Assembly (NCBI GenBank): GCA_050742535.1
Contig: JBOGIQ010000067.1
Span: 1 to 21,408 of the forward strand
Direction: 5' to 3'
Source of the DNA: Gp6-AA40 sp050742535
GTDB taxonomy: Bacteria > Acidobacteriota > Vicinamibacteria > Vicinamibacterales > UBA2999
Length of the DNA stretch: 21,408 nucleotides
In this document: one piece after another, positions 1-6,478 of the stretch
Position numbering within the stretch: position 1 is the first letter of the stretch
How the letters are laid out: each line of letters begins with the position of its first letter
Program-made: the position numbers and the translations under genes
Notes under the pieces: generated by a model
Database searches by the model: none
Told to the model about the DNA's origin: nothing
Seen by the model: the letters and a program-made list of their open reading frames with translations, nothing else

Positions 1-274
1 ATCATCGGAACCGTAATGACTCGGTCGCTTTTCTGGATCGGCCGCCGGGGCACGCGCGTCGCGGCGGCGCCGGCCACTCTGTCAGCCCGTTTTGTAACCG
101 CGCCGATCAAATCTGCAGGCCGGCACTGTGCGCCTGACAGTTTCCACTGCGCACGTCCGCGCAACGCGCGCTTCCCTGCGCATGTGTGTGAACGCACAGA
201 CACGGAATGGCAATTGCCATTTGCCGGAACACGCCGTGCCGTTCAAAAGACCGATTCCGCTCCGGCGCCGGATT
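1..274. other. Upstream region, no supported gene
   Basis: No convincing coding sequence was found. Several frames stay open through high GC content, but their translations are rich in Arg/Pro/Ala and resemble no family. A short frame closes at the TAA at 14-16 and could be the last codons of a gene starting outside the window. The only clear structure is the palindrome at 206-221. Confidence 0.5.
206..221. promoter_or_regulatory. 16-bp perfect palindrome, possible operator
   Basis: AATGGCAATTGCCATT is perfectly self-complementary and lies about 54 bp upstream of the start at 275. This is a plausible position for a dimeric regulator of the two-gene unit 275-1555. It superficially resembles a sigma-54 site (TGGCA...TTGC), but the GG-to-GC spacing is 12 instead of 10. 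A regulatory role is inference only. Confidence 0.3.
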
Positions 275-532
275 ATGGAAGGGATGTTCGTCGCCACATC
301 GCTGGTGTTGTTGTGGCTGATCATCCTGGCCATCGACGGCCGCGCGGGTTCACAGGTGGCGGCGGCGGTGAAAACGAACATCGCGACCAACGGCGGGGTG
401 GCCACTCAGTTCAGCAACACTGCAGGCCACGTCAGCCGCTCCGTCGTGGAGCTGTCATACGTCTACGGACCACTCATGACCTTCGGGGCGGTCGCCATCG
501 TCCTCGTGGTGGTCATGACTCGCACCAGGTAA
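275..532 (+). CDS. Small two-helix membrane protein of unknown function
   Basis: An 85-residue protein if translation starts at the ATG at 275. A longer frame begins at 128, but its first 49 residues are Arg/His/Cys-rich and look non-coding, so the later start was chosen. A hydrophobic helix lies at about residues 4-19 (MFVATSLVLLWLIILAI). A polar Ala/Thr/Asn-rich stretch follows. A second helix lies near the C-terminus (GPLMTFGAVAIVLVVVM) and ends in Thr-Arg-Thr-Arg. It is predicted to be an inner-membrane hairpin with both ends on the same side. The stop is 3 bp before the next gene, so the two are probably co-transcribed and translationally coupled. I do not recognise the family. Confidence 0.55.
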   Translation: MEGMFVATSLVLLWLIILAIDGRAGSQVAAAVKTNIATNGGVATQFSNTAGHVSRSVVELSYVYGPLMTFGAVAIVLVVVMTRTR

Positions 533-535
533 CCG

Positions 536-1555
536 ATGTCGCTCATTCTCGCGATTGAACCGAACAAGAATCAGGCGCACCAGCTGAACGCGCTCGTGCG
601 CCAGCACCTGAAAGCCGAACTCGTCACGGCGCCGACCGCGGCCGCCGCGCTCGCCGCGCTGGGCGATCGCATCCCGGACGTGGTGCTCACGCCGGCGCTG
701 TTCGGGCTGCGTGACGAAGCGGCGCTGACCGAACGGCTGCGCCAGCTGGGCAGCGACGGATCGCACGTGCAGACGCTGGCAATTCCGATCCTCGCGCCAC
801 CGTCGTCCCGCGGCGGTAGCAATGGGCTGCTCGGACAGAAAAAGAAGGAGAAGGGGGGCGACGCGAACGTCGGCTGCGATCCCGCCGTCTTCGCGGAGCA
901 GATCAAGATCTATCTGCAGCGCGCCTCGGTCGAACGGCGCGCCCAGGCCAGCGAGGTCACCGCCCGGGCGATGTCCGCGCCGCGGCCGGCGGCGAACGCC
1001 GACGCACCGGCAGGAGACGACGATCTGTCGTCGTTCATGGTCAGCGCGGACGAATTCGACGTCGACAGCCTCGAGATTCCCTCGATCGATCCGCCGGTCG
1101 CCACACCACCAGCCGAACAGGCGCAGCCTGCCAGCGCGCCGCCGGCATCGGCACCCACGGACGCGCAGAACCGCCGTGGCAAGCCGAAGCAGGACACGCA
1201 GCAGTCGGATGCGGCCGATGAAGAGGGTCTCGTCACGCCGCCGGCAGCAGGCCCACCGCTCTGGCGCGTGGCTGAATCGATTGAGGATTTCTACACCGGC
1301 GAACTCGATCCGACGGTCGCGAACGCTCCGCAGGCCGCTGCCCCCGCCCCGCAGACACCGTCGGTCATCAATCCACCGCCCGCGGCGGTCAAGGCGCCGG
1401 CTGCGAGCAGCGTCGTGAATACCGCGTCACCGTCCGCCCCGCGGCAGCGGAGAACACCACCGCAGCCGGATGAGTGGGCCTACTTCGATCCCTCACAGAG
1501 CGCGTTCAAGGCGTTGATCCGGCGGTTGAATGAAATCGCTGGAAATGCTGCCTGA
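536..1555 (+). CDS. Degenerate receiver-domain protein with long disordered tail
   Basis: A 339-residue protein. Residues 1-110 look like a CheY-type alpha/beta receiver: strand LILAIEP, helix with NQAHQLNALVRQHL, strand AELVTAP, then PDVVLTPALFG. In a normal receiver the last segment ends in the phosphorylated Asp (PDxxLLD), but here that position is Pro53. The acidic pocket and the conserved Thr and Lys are also not evident, so it probably cannot be phosphorylated. A Lys-rich loop (QKKKEK) follows near 100-106. Residues from about 140 to 305 are Pro/Ala-rich and low-complexity, broken by short acidic patches. The last 30 residues (EWAYFDPSQSAFKALIRRLNEIA) look folded and may be a binding helix. 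It follows the small membrane protein by 3 bp. A scaffold or regulatory role is inference. The family assignment is tentative. Confidence 0.65.
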   Translation: MSLILAIEPNKNQAHQLNALVRQHLKAELVTAPTAAAALAALGDRIPDVVLTPALFGLRDEAALTERLRQLGSDGSHVQTLAIPILAPPSSRGGSNGLLGQKKKEKGGDANVGCDPAVFAEQIKIYLQRASVERRAQASEVTARAMSAPRPAANADAPAGDDDLSSFMVSADEFDVDSLEIPSIDPPVATPPAEQAQPASAPPASAPTDAQNRRGKPKQDTQQSDAADEEGLVTPPAAGPPLWRVAESIEDFYTGELDPTVANAPQAAAPAPQTPSVINPPPAAVKAPAASSVVNTASPSAPRQRRTPPQPDEWAYFDPSQSAFKALIRRLNEIAGNAA

Positions 1556-1561
1556 GACGCC

Positions 1562-1627
1562 GGAGGCGACGAAGGAGACGGAGGGAACGGTTTCACAGGA
1601 GGAACGAAGGAACGGAGGCGAACGGAG
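1562..1627 (+). repeat. Left inverted-repeat arm of the GxxExxY element
   Basis: A purine-rich arm (GGAGGCGACGAAGG..., ending GAACGGAG) that pairs with the reverse complement of 2223-2288 with 8 mismatches and no gaps. The longest exact block is the 20-nt TCACAGGAGGAACGAAGGA at its centre plus flanking matches. It contains several internal GGAGG/ACGGAGG motifs. It starts 6 nt past the stop codon of the receiver-like gene. Confidence 0.85.
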
Positions 1628-1746
1628 TTTTCAACTTCTTCGTACTCCGGGTCCTGTCTAGTACGCGCCGTTTGCCACGTTCCAAACAGTCTTAGCGGAA
1701 TAGCCCCGTAAAAACACCAGGTGCCCGTCTTGCTGATCAGATCAGC
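1628..1746. other. Leader between left arm and GxxExxY gene, with palindrome at the start codon
   Basis: This 119-bp stretch is non-coding; the gene frame is closed by the TAG at 1693-1695. Its only marked structure is GCTGATC-A-GATCAGC at 1732-1746, a perfect 7-bp inverted repeat with a 1-nt centre that abuts the ATG at 1747. No Shine-Dalgarno motif precedes the start. The palindrome could be an autoregulatory site or an RNA hairpin limiting translation; this is inference. Confidence 0.4.
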
Positions 1747-2175
1747 ATGCTGGCGCAACCACCCTTCCATCATGTCACTCGTGACGTCATCGCAGCTGCG
1801 ATCGAGGTTCACCGCGATCTGGGACCTGGTCTCCTCGAGTCCGCCTATGCCACTTGTCTGCAGCGTGAACTGACTGCACGGAAACTCGCGTTCGTCACCG
1901 AACGAAGGATCCCTCTCTCCTACAAGGGCATCACGCTCGATTGCCATTACCGACTGGATCTGCTCGTGAACGACGCCGTCGTGGTTGAAGTGAAGGCGAT
2001 CGAGGAGGTCCTTCCGATCCATCAAGCACAGGTTCTGACTTACTTGCGGCTCGCACACCTGCCAGTAGGCCTCGTGATCAACTTCAACGTTGACCGGCTG
2101 GTCAAAGGCGTCAAGCGCGTGATCAATCCCAGATGGGACGAAGCGAAGGCTGCGGCCGTTCGATTGGCGCCGTAG
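1747..2175 (+). CDS. GxxExxY family protein, PD-(D/E)XK nuclease-like
   Basis: A 142-residue protein matching the GxxExxY family (PF13366) along its whole length. The family motif is GLLESAY at residues 28-34. A PD-(D/E)XK-type core can be read as Asp71 (YRLDLLV), Glu81-x-Lys83 (VVVEVKA) and Gln95-xxx-Tyr99 (QAQVLTYL). This is the arrangement of RecB/Cas4-like nucleases, so catalytic residues appear intact. The N-terminus (VTRDVIAAAIEVHRDLGPG) is typical. The ATG at 1747 is the only usable start because the frame is closed at 1693 and has no other ATG or GTG. No ribosome-binding site is visible. It is the only gene between the two inverted-repeat arms, and its last codons lie inside the hairpin structure at 2154-2220. 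The biological role of the family is not established; nuclease activity is inferred from the fold. Confidence 0.85.
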   Translation: MLAQPPFHHVTRDVIAAAIEVHRDLGPGLLESAYATCLQRELTARKLAFVTERRIPLSYKGITLDCHYRLDLLVNDAVVVEVKAIEEVLPIHQAQVLTYLRLAHLPVGLVINFNVDRLVKGVKRVINPRWDEAKAAAVRLAP

Positions 2176-2220
2176 GCGCCCCGTTGTCGGCGTGCTACGC
2201 ACGCCGACAATCGAACGGCC
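2154..2220. repeat. Nested inverted repeats, potential three-way junction at the GxxExxY gene end
   Basis: An outer stem pairs GGCCGTTCGATTG (2154-2166) with CAATCGAACGGCC (2208-2220), 13 bp. Inside it are GGCGCC-GTA-GGCGCC (2166-2180) and TTGTCGGCGTGC-TAC-GCACGCCGACAA (2184-2210), both perfect stems with 3-nt loops. Outer and inner stems share a few bases, so the likely fold is a 10-bp outer stem with two hairpin arms. The stop codon TAG (2173-2175) lies in the first hairpin. The structure ends 2 nt before the right inverted-repeat arm. Confidence 0.75.
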
Positions 2221-2222
2221 AC

Positions 2223-2288
2223 CTCCGTTCGTCTTCGCTCCTTCGTTCCTCCTGTGAGACCGTTACCTCCGTCACCTCCGTAGCCTCC
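2223..2288 (-). repeat. Right inverted-repeat arm of the GxxExxY element
   Basis: Reverse-complement partner of 1562-1627 (58/66 identical). Read on the minus strand it is the same purine-rich sequence, again with a GGAGGAACGAAGGA core. It lies 4 nt from the stop codon of panE, which comes from the other side. As transcribed RNA, the two arms could form a long imperfect stem with the whole gene in the loop and could act as a bidirectional terminator for the convergent neighbours. Confidence 0.85.
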
Positions 2289-2292
2289 CTCC

Positions 2293-3192
2293 TCACACCG
2301 CCTTCAGCAACGCAAAAACAACGGCACTGCATGGCGTCTCGACACCAACCTCGCGCCCTTTCCGCACGACGACGCCTAGCAGCCCGTCGATCTCCATCGC
2401 CCGCCCCTTCTCGCGATCGACCATCGTCGACGTCCGCATTCCGGTGGCGCCCTCGGTCCAGGCAATGTGCTTGTCGAGGTCGTCCGGCCGCAAATCGACT
2501 CCGCATCCCCTTCCGACGGCGAGCACTTCACGCATGATGTTGACGATCAGCGAGCGGGCATCCGGCTGGGCCAGCAGGTCCGCCGGCACGCGGCCGGTGA
2601 TGGCGGAGACGGAATTGAACGCCGCGTTCCACATCAATTTGTGCCACCGCTCACGGTGAATGTCGTTCGAGATGTGGACCGGCTGGCCGGTCTTCGCCAG
2701 CGTGTCACGAACAGCCGCGAGAACAGGCCGGTCCCGATCGCGATTGGCGCCGATGCCAATCGTTCCCGAGGCAACGTGCGTGACGACCCCGGGTTCGTCG
2801 ACCGTTGCGCCAACATAGACGACGGCGGGAAGGATCACCGCGTCCGGAAAACGGGCGCTCAGCTGCTCGTCCGCCTCGACGCCGTTCTGGAGCGGAACGA
2901 TCACCGTGCGCGGCCCGACCGCTGCGGCGAGGTCGTCGAAAATGCCTGGAAGCTGCTGCGTTTTCACGCAGACCAGGACGAGATCCGCGGCACCAGCCGC
3001 GGCCGCGGACTCGAACGTGGACACCGGGACCGTGATCGAGCCGAGCTGCCGGGAATCGATCGTGAGCCCGCGGGTGCGAAGCGCCTGCAGCTGGGCGCCG
3101 CGAGCCACGAAGTGCACGTCCTCTCCCGCGCGCGCCAGCAGGCCGCCGAAGAAGCCGCCGACGGCGCCCGCACCGTAGACGAGCACTTTCAC
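2293..3192 (-). CDS. panE: 2-dehydropantoate 2-reductase (ketopantoate reductase)
   Basis: A 299-residue protein of normal length for the ketopantoate reductase family (ApbA/PanE), which reduces 2-dehydropantoate to pantoate with NADPH in pantothenate and CoA synthesis. The N-terminus carries the Rossmann motif GAGAVGG (residues 7-13). Further family landmarks are VCVKTQQ (about 74-80), LQNGVEADE, the catalytic-Lys region HRERWHKLMWNAAFN, and the C-terminal KGRAMEIDGLLG with the conserved Glu. Translation starts at a GTG (3190-3192), with AGGA about 7 nt upstream. The upstream gene ends 15 nt earlier, so it is the last gene of the folE operon. Paralogues act on other 2-oxo acids, so the exact substrate is not certain. 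Confidence 0.88.
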   Translation of the reverse strand: MKVLVYGAGAVGGFFGGLLARAGEDVHFVARGAQLQALRTRGLTIDSRQLGSITVPVSTFESAAAAGAADLVLVCVKTQQLPGIFDDLAAAVGPRTVIVPLQNGVEADEQLSARFPDAVILPAVVYVGATVDEPGVVTHVASGTIGIGANRDRDRPVLAAVRDTLAKTGQPVHISNDIHRERWHKLMWNAAFNSVSAITGRVPADLLAQPDARSLIVNIMREVLAVGRGCGVDLRPDDLDKHIAWTEGATGMRTSTMVDREKGRAMEIDGLLGVVVRKGREVGVETPCSAVVFALLKAV

Positions 3193-3207
3193 TGTTGATC
3201 CTGGTGG

Positions 3208-3891
3208 TCAGCGCCGACGGGCGGGGGTGCGCGGCGGAGGGCCGGGACGGTATTCGAGCATGACGTTGCTGATAATCGCGATCGGGCGTCCGGAGGCGAC
3301 AAACTGATCACTGCCGTCGAGCCGCGCCTCAATCAACCGCAGGCCCACGATACTGAGGCTGTCCGTCGGCTCGTCGGCCGGAATGACGATGGTGACGGGT
3401 TCCACGCCGGTCGGCGCCACCGCCTTGACGCCACCGGGACCCGTTCCGCCCGAGACGCGGTCGAACAGATCCCTGACGTTCCGGAACTCGCTGTGCACAA
3501 CGGCGCGGCCAAGCGGGGTATTGTCCGCCGCCAGCAGGCCGACCATGGCCGTGTAGCGGCGGTAGCCGCGATTGGTTTTTGCCAGTTCCTCTGAATAGGT
3601 GTGGCGGTTGTGCAGGTCGAAGGTCAACGTCACCGCGCCAGTGTGCGGCGGGAGCGGAATGATCACCCCCTCGGCCGGATCGCGGGTGATGACAACGTCG
3701 CAGAACGCCCGCGAGCTCTGGACGCCCTGGCCGAGCACCTGCGGGCAGCTCAATTTGGCCGGCTCCGTGCGCATCGCCGTGGCCGGAGCCGCGGTCGTCC
3801 GCCGTGTCTGCGCGATCGTCGCCGGAGTGACCAGCACAGTGACGAGCAGCGCTGCGACGAGCCCGACGAATCCAACCCGCCGATCAGTCAT
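3208..3891 (-). CDS. Small secreted protein of unknown function
   Basis: A 227-residue protein starting at the ATG at 3891. This start overlaps the 3' end of folE by 8 nt in an ATGACTGA arrangement, so translation is probably coupled. A longer frame from 3915 would lie inside folE and was not used. Residues 1-28 form a signal peptide (RRVGFVGLVAALLVTVLVTPATIAQ). The mature part has two Cys (SCPQVLG and AFCDVVI), which may form a disulfide, and a beta-rich body with HTGAVTLTFDLHNRHTY. The C-terminus is Pro/Arg-rich (PGPPPRTPARRR). I do not recognise the family. Its position between folE and panE is not functionally informative; it is likely exported. Confidence 0.75.
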   Translation of the reverse strand: MTDRRVGFVGLVAALLVTVLVTPATIAQTRRTTAAPATAMRTEPAKLSCPQVLGQGVQSSRAFCDVVITRDPAEGVIIPLPPHTGAVTLTFDLHNRHTYSEELAKTNRGYRRYTAMVGLLAADNTPLGRAVVHSEFRNVRDLFDRVSGGTGPGGVKAVAPTGVEPVTIVIPADEPTDSLSIVGLRLIEARLDGSDQFVASGRPIAIISNVMLEYRPGPPPRTPARRR

Positions 3892-4483
3892 TGACGCACA
3901 CCAGGCTCGCGGCATCGGAGGCCGGAGTCATCACCGTTGCACGGTGCTTGATCAGCTCGAGAAACTCCATGCGGGTACGCGCGTTGTCCCGGAAGATGCC
4001 GAGCATTGCGCTGGTCACCGCAAACGAGTTCTGCTTTTCGACGCCGCGCATCGACATGCACAGGTGCGTACCCTCGCAGACCACCGCCACGCCGCGCGGG
4101 TCGATTGCCTGGAGTATCGTCTGCGCGATCTCGTTCGTCATGCGCTCCTGAATCTGCAGGCGCCGCGCGAACACGTCGACGAGCCGCGGAATCTTGCTCA
4201 GGCCGATGACCCGCGAATTCGGAATGTACGCGACATGACACTTGCCGAAGAACGGCAGCAGGTGGTGTTCGCACAGGCTGTAGAAATCAATGTCCTTGAC
4301 GATGACCATCTCGCTGTAGTCGACGGTGAACAAGGCGTTGTTCAGCACCTCGTCGATGTTGGCGCGATAGCCGCTGGTCAGAAACGTCAGCGCCTTCTCG
4401 ACGCGCAGCGGCGTGCGCGCCAGGCCCTCGCGATTCGGGTCCTCGCCGAGCTCGGTCAGAAGCTGGCGAATGAGTTCCTGCAT
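3884..4483 (-). CDS. folE: GTP cyclohydrolase I
   Basis: A 199-residue protein matching type I GTP cyclohydrolase, which converts GTP to 7,8-dihydroneopterin triphosphate, the first step of tetrahydrofolate and pterin synthesis. The zinc ligands are visible as Cys71 and His74 in SLCEHHLLPF and Cys142 in GTHLCMSMRG. EGLARTPLRVEKAL (19-32) and IGLSKIPRLVDVFARRLQIQER (93-114) are family signatures. The length is near that of other bacterial enzymes. A TAAAAT hexamer lies 6 nt upstream of the ATG with no Shine-Dalgarno motif, which suggests a leaderless mRNA. It is the first gene of a minus-strand operon with the secreted protein and panE. Confidence 0.96.
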   Translation of the reverse strand: MQELIRQLLTELGEDPNREGLARTPLRVEKALTFLTSGYRANIDEVLNNALFTVDYSEMVIVKDIDFYSLCEHHLLPFFGKCHVAYIPNSRVIGLSKIPRLVDVFARRLQIQERMTNEIAQTILQAIDPRGVAVVCEGTHLCMSMRGVEKQNSFAVTSAMLGIFRDNARTRMEFLELIKHRATVMTPASDAASLVCVND

Positions 4484-4489
4484 AGCCGT

Positions 4490-4495
4490 ATTTTA
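4490..4495 (-). promoter_or_regulatory. Candidate -10 element for folE
   Basis: TAAAAT on the minus strand lies 6 nt upstream of the folE ATG at 4483. Transcription starting 6-7 nt downstream would begin at or next to the start codon. The -35 position falls in the palindrome at 4496-4521. Confidence 0.4.
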
Positions 4496-4521
4496 CGTGG
4501 CGTCCGGCTTCAGCCGGATTT
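4496..4521 (-). repeat. Dispersed palindrome, copy 1
   Basis: TCCGGCT-TC-AGCCGGA (4503-4518) is a 7-bp perfect stem with a 2-nt loop, flanked by CGTGG on the left. It differs from copy 3 (14102-14128) at only two flanking positions over 26 nt. It lies between the 3' end of the TonB-dependent receptor gene and the folE start, so it may serve as a terminator for the receptor transcript or lie in the folE promoter. Confidence 0.8.
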
Positions 4522-4526
4522 CCACC

Positions 4527-6452
4527 TTAGAACTTCACCCGCAGCCCGGCATTGACGGTACGCCCTTCCAGGGGCGCCCACGCGTCCACGGTCCAGCGGC
4601 CGGCGGCGTCCGGCACGGGACGGATCAGCCGCTCGTTGTGTGTCTGCCGCACGTCGGACAGGTTTTCGGCGTTGACAAAGACCCGCACTCGCGGCGACAC
4701 CTCGAAATCCAGCAGCCCACCCCACATCAGGTACGGGGCGCCACGGACACGATATGGGTTGTCGTCGAGTGCCTGCGAGCCGGTGTAGAACAACTCGACT
4801 CCCGTCCTCGCCGGCCCCACCTCCCAGAGGATGTCCAGCGCGGCCGAGTGGCGCGGATTCAACGCCACCTCCCGGCGGGCGCCCTCCCAGGGCTCGGTGC
4901 CCCAGAGAAACATGTGCGTCAGGATCACGTCGAGCTCGTCGCGGTGAAACCGGGCGATGAACTCGGTGCCGCGCGTCGTCATCGGCCCTGCGGCGTTCAC
5001 GATGGCAAGCGGTGTATCGCTGCTGCCGGTTTCAGTGGTCATCAACGCGTCGCGAACGCGCGAGAAGAAGACGGTGCCGGTCACTTCCAGCGGCCGCCTC
5101 GTCCATGTTACGTCGCCAGATACGCTGTCCGCCCGTTCCGCCGACAAGTCGCCCAGCGGCCGCACCGGCCGCAGGCCGGTCGCTTCCGTGTCTTCCGTGA
5201 AGGGTGAGGGAGCGAAGTAGCCACGTCCGGCAGACACCCTCATCGTCCACGGTCCTCCGGGCTTGATGAGGGTCGAGATCCTGGGGCTGACGAACGTGCC
5301 GTACCGGTTGTGCGCGTCGAGGCGTGCGCTTGCCGACACCGTGACGTGCCGGCTCAGGGTGATGTCGTCCTGGCCGAACAAGGCGGGGACGGAATAGCGA
5401 TAGTCGAACGCCGGCACGTCGCGTGACGAGTACGTATCGCCCTGCCACGCGATGCCTCCGACCCACGTCTGTGGGCCGGCCGTACCTGTCAGCGATGACT
5501 CGGCAAAGAACGTGCGATGCCGATCCTGCTCGCCGCGCGCACCGAATGTGTGATCGTGCCGGACGTCGGTGATGCTGCCGCGGGCCGCGAGCAGGATTCG
5601 ACGCGGCAGAAGACGGCGGGCGACCAGCCCGCCATCCATGCGCGTGGTGTCGAGATTCTCGGGAAACGCCGATCCATCAGGCGTGGCGGCACCGGGCACG
5701 GTCCCTCCGCGGCGGCCTTCCTTCGTCAGTCCGCCGAGCATCAGCAGCGATGCACCGGTGCCGTTCTGCCAGAACACCCGCGGCCGCACGACGAGGCGGC
5801 GGTACATAGGCAGGTCCGTCCACCCGTCGGTGTCGAGGTCCGAACGCTGCTGCCAGTGTCCGCCGCCAAGAAACGTGTATCCCCACCGCTCGTTCAACGG
5901 CTGCGCCATCCACAGGATGGCGTCGGTGCCTCCGTGTGACGTCTGGTTCAGCAGCACCTCGCGCACATCGGCCGACGGCCGGCGCGAGACCAGGTTCACC
6001 ACGCCGCCGATCGCGGACACGCCGTAGAGCGCGGAGGCTACTCCCTTGATGATCTCGACCTGGCCGAGATCCATTGGGGGAATCTGAAGGATGCCAATCG
6101 AACCGGCCTGACCGCCGTACAGCGGCAGGCCGTCGGCAAGGATCTGTGTATAGCGCCCACGGAGCCCCTGGATGCGGACGTTCGCGCCACCTAACGAAGG
6201 CGAGGTCGTCTGCACACGGAGACCGTTCGTCTCGTTCAGCAGCATCGACACATCGCCCGGCGTCATCATGATCTTTTCTTGAACTTCTTCGGAAGGCACG
6301 ACCTCGACCCGCACCGGCTCGTCCTCGATCCGCCGATCGGTTCGCGTCGCAGTCACGGTGACCGATTCTTCGATCGTCACCGGTGGCTTCTCAGTGTCCT
6401 GTGTGTCGGCAGAACCCTGCAGCATTGCCGCTGCAAACAAAAGTGTGAGCAC
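4527..6452 (-). CDS. TonB-dependent outer-membrane receptor
   Basis: A 641-residue protein beginning with GTG at 6450-6452. A short signal peptide (LTLLFAAAMLQGSA) is followed by a TonB-box-like segment, EESVTVTATRTDRR (28-41). The plug domain spans about 40-160, with NVRIQGLRGRYTQILADGLPLYG, VEIIKGVASALYGVSAIGGVVNLVSRRP and similar hallmarks. The rest is a 22-strand-type barrel with a C-terminal FVNAENLSDVRQ... region and a final Phe (AGLRVKF). It resembles BtuB and ferric-siderophore receptors; the ligand cannot be read from sequence. It is divergent from an EntS-like MFS exporter, with about 26 bp between starts. That pairing would fit uptake and export of a metallophore, but this is only an inference. 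Confidence 0.92.
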   Translation of the reverse strand: MLTLLFAAAMLQGSADTQDTEKPPVTIEESVTVTATRTDRRIEDEPVRVEVVPSEEVQEKIMMTPGDVSMLLNETNGLRVQTTSPSLGGANVRIQGLRGRYTQILADGLPLYGGQAGSIGILQIPPMDLGQVEIIKGVASALYGVSAIGGVVNLVSRRPSADVREVLLNQTSHGGTDAILWMAQPLNERWGYTFLGGGHWQQRSDLDTDGWTDLPMYRRLVVRPRVFWQNGTGASLLMLGGLTKEGRRGGTVPGAATPDGSAFPENLDTTRMDGGLVARRLLPRRILLAARGSITDVRHDHTFGARGEQDRHRTFFAESSLTGTAGPQTWVGGIAWQGDTYSSRDVPAFDYRYSVPALFGQDDITLSRHVTVSASARLDAHNRYGTFVSPRISTLIKPGGPWTMRVSAGRGYFAPSPFTEDTEATGLRPVRPLGDLSAERADSVSGDVTWTRRPLEVTGTVFFSRVRDALMTTETGSSDTPLAIVNAAGPMTTRGTEFIARFHRDELDVILTHMFLWGTEPWEGARREVALNPRHSAALDILWEVGPARTGVELFYTGSQALDDNPYRVRGAPYLMWGGLLDFEVSPRVRVFVNAENLSDVRQTHNERLIRPVPDAAGRWTVDAWAPLEGRTVNAGLRVKF

Positions 6453-6462
6453 ACTCGAAGGT

Positions 6463-6469
6463 TACAATA
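6463..6469. promoter_or_regulatory. Overlapping divergent -10 elements
   Basis: TACAAT (6463-6468, plus strand) lies 10 nt upstream of the proposed CTG start of the MFS gene. TATTGT (complement of 6464-6469) lies 11 nt upstream of the GTG start of the TonB-dependent receptor. The two hexamers overlap in one TTACAATA sequence, so the promoters would exclude each other. Both transcripts would be nearly leaderless. No clear -35 boxes were seen. Confidence 0.4.
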
Positions 6470-6478
6470 CGTTCAGCT

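Larger units (their letters stand above)
1562..2288. mobile_element. GxxExxY gene bounded by 66-bp inverted repeats (candidate mobile unit)
   Basis: Two 66-nt arms (1562-1627 and 2223-2288) are inverted copies of one another with 58/66 ungapped matches. They bracket a single gene, the GxxExxY-family ORF at 1747-2175. The unit sits between convergent genes: the left arm begins 6 nt after the stop at 1555, and the right arm ends 4 nt before the panE stop codon. No transposase is present and no target-site duplication was seen. Whether it moves, or is a fixed intergenic module, cannot be judged from one copy. Confidence 0.6.

Noticed and set aside
206..225. sigma-54-type promoter upstream of 275
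   Set aside because: GG and GC are 12 bp apart instead of the required 10, and the site is better explained as a palindrome.
128..274. N-terminal extension of the 275 gene to 128
   Set aside because: Its 49 residues are Arg/His/Cys-rich with no resemblance to a leader peptide, and the hydrophobic helix starts cleanly after the ATG at 275.
1552..2300. Target-site duplication flanking the GxxExxY unit
   Set aside because: I compared the sequences just outside the two arms and saw no convincing direct repeat.
2467..3198. Long plus-strand frame antisense to panE
   Set aside because: It mirrors the codon bias of panE on the other strand, and the sequence has no family resemblance. panE is well supported.
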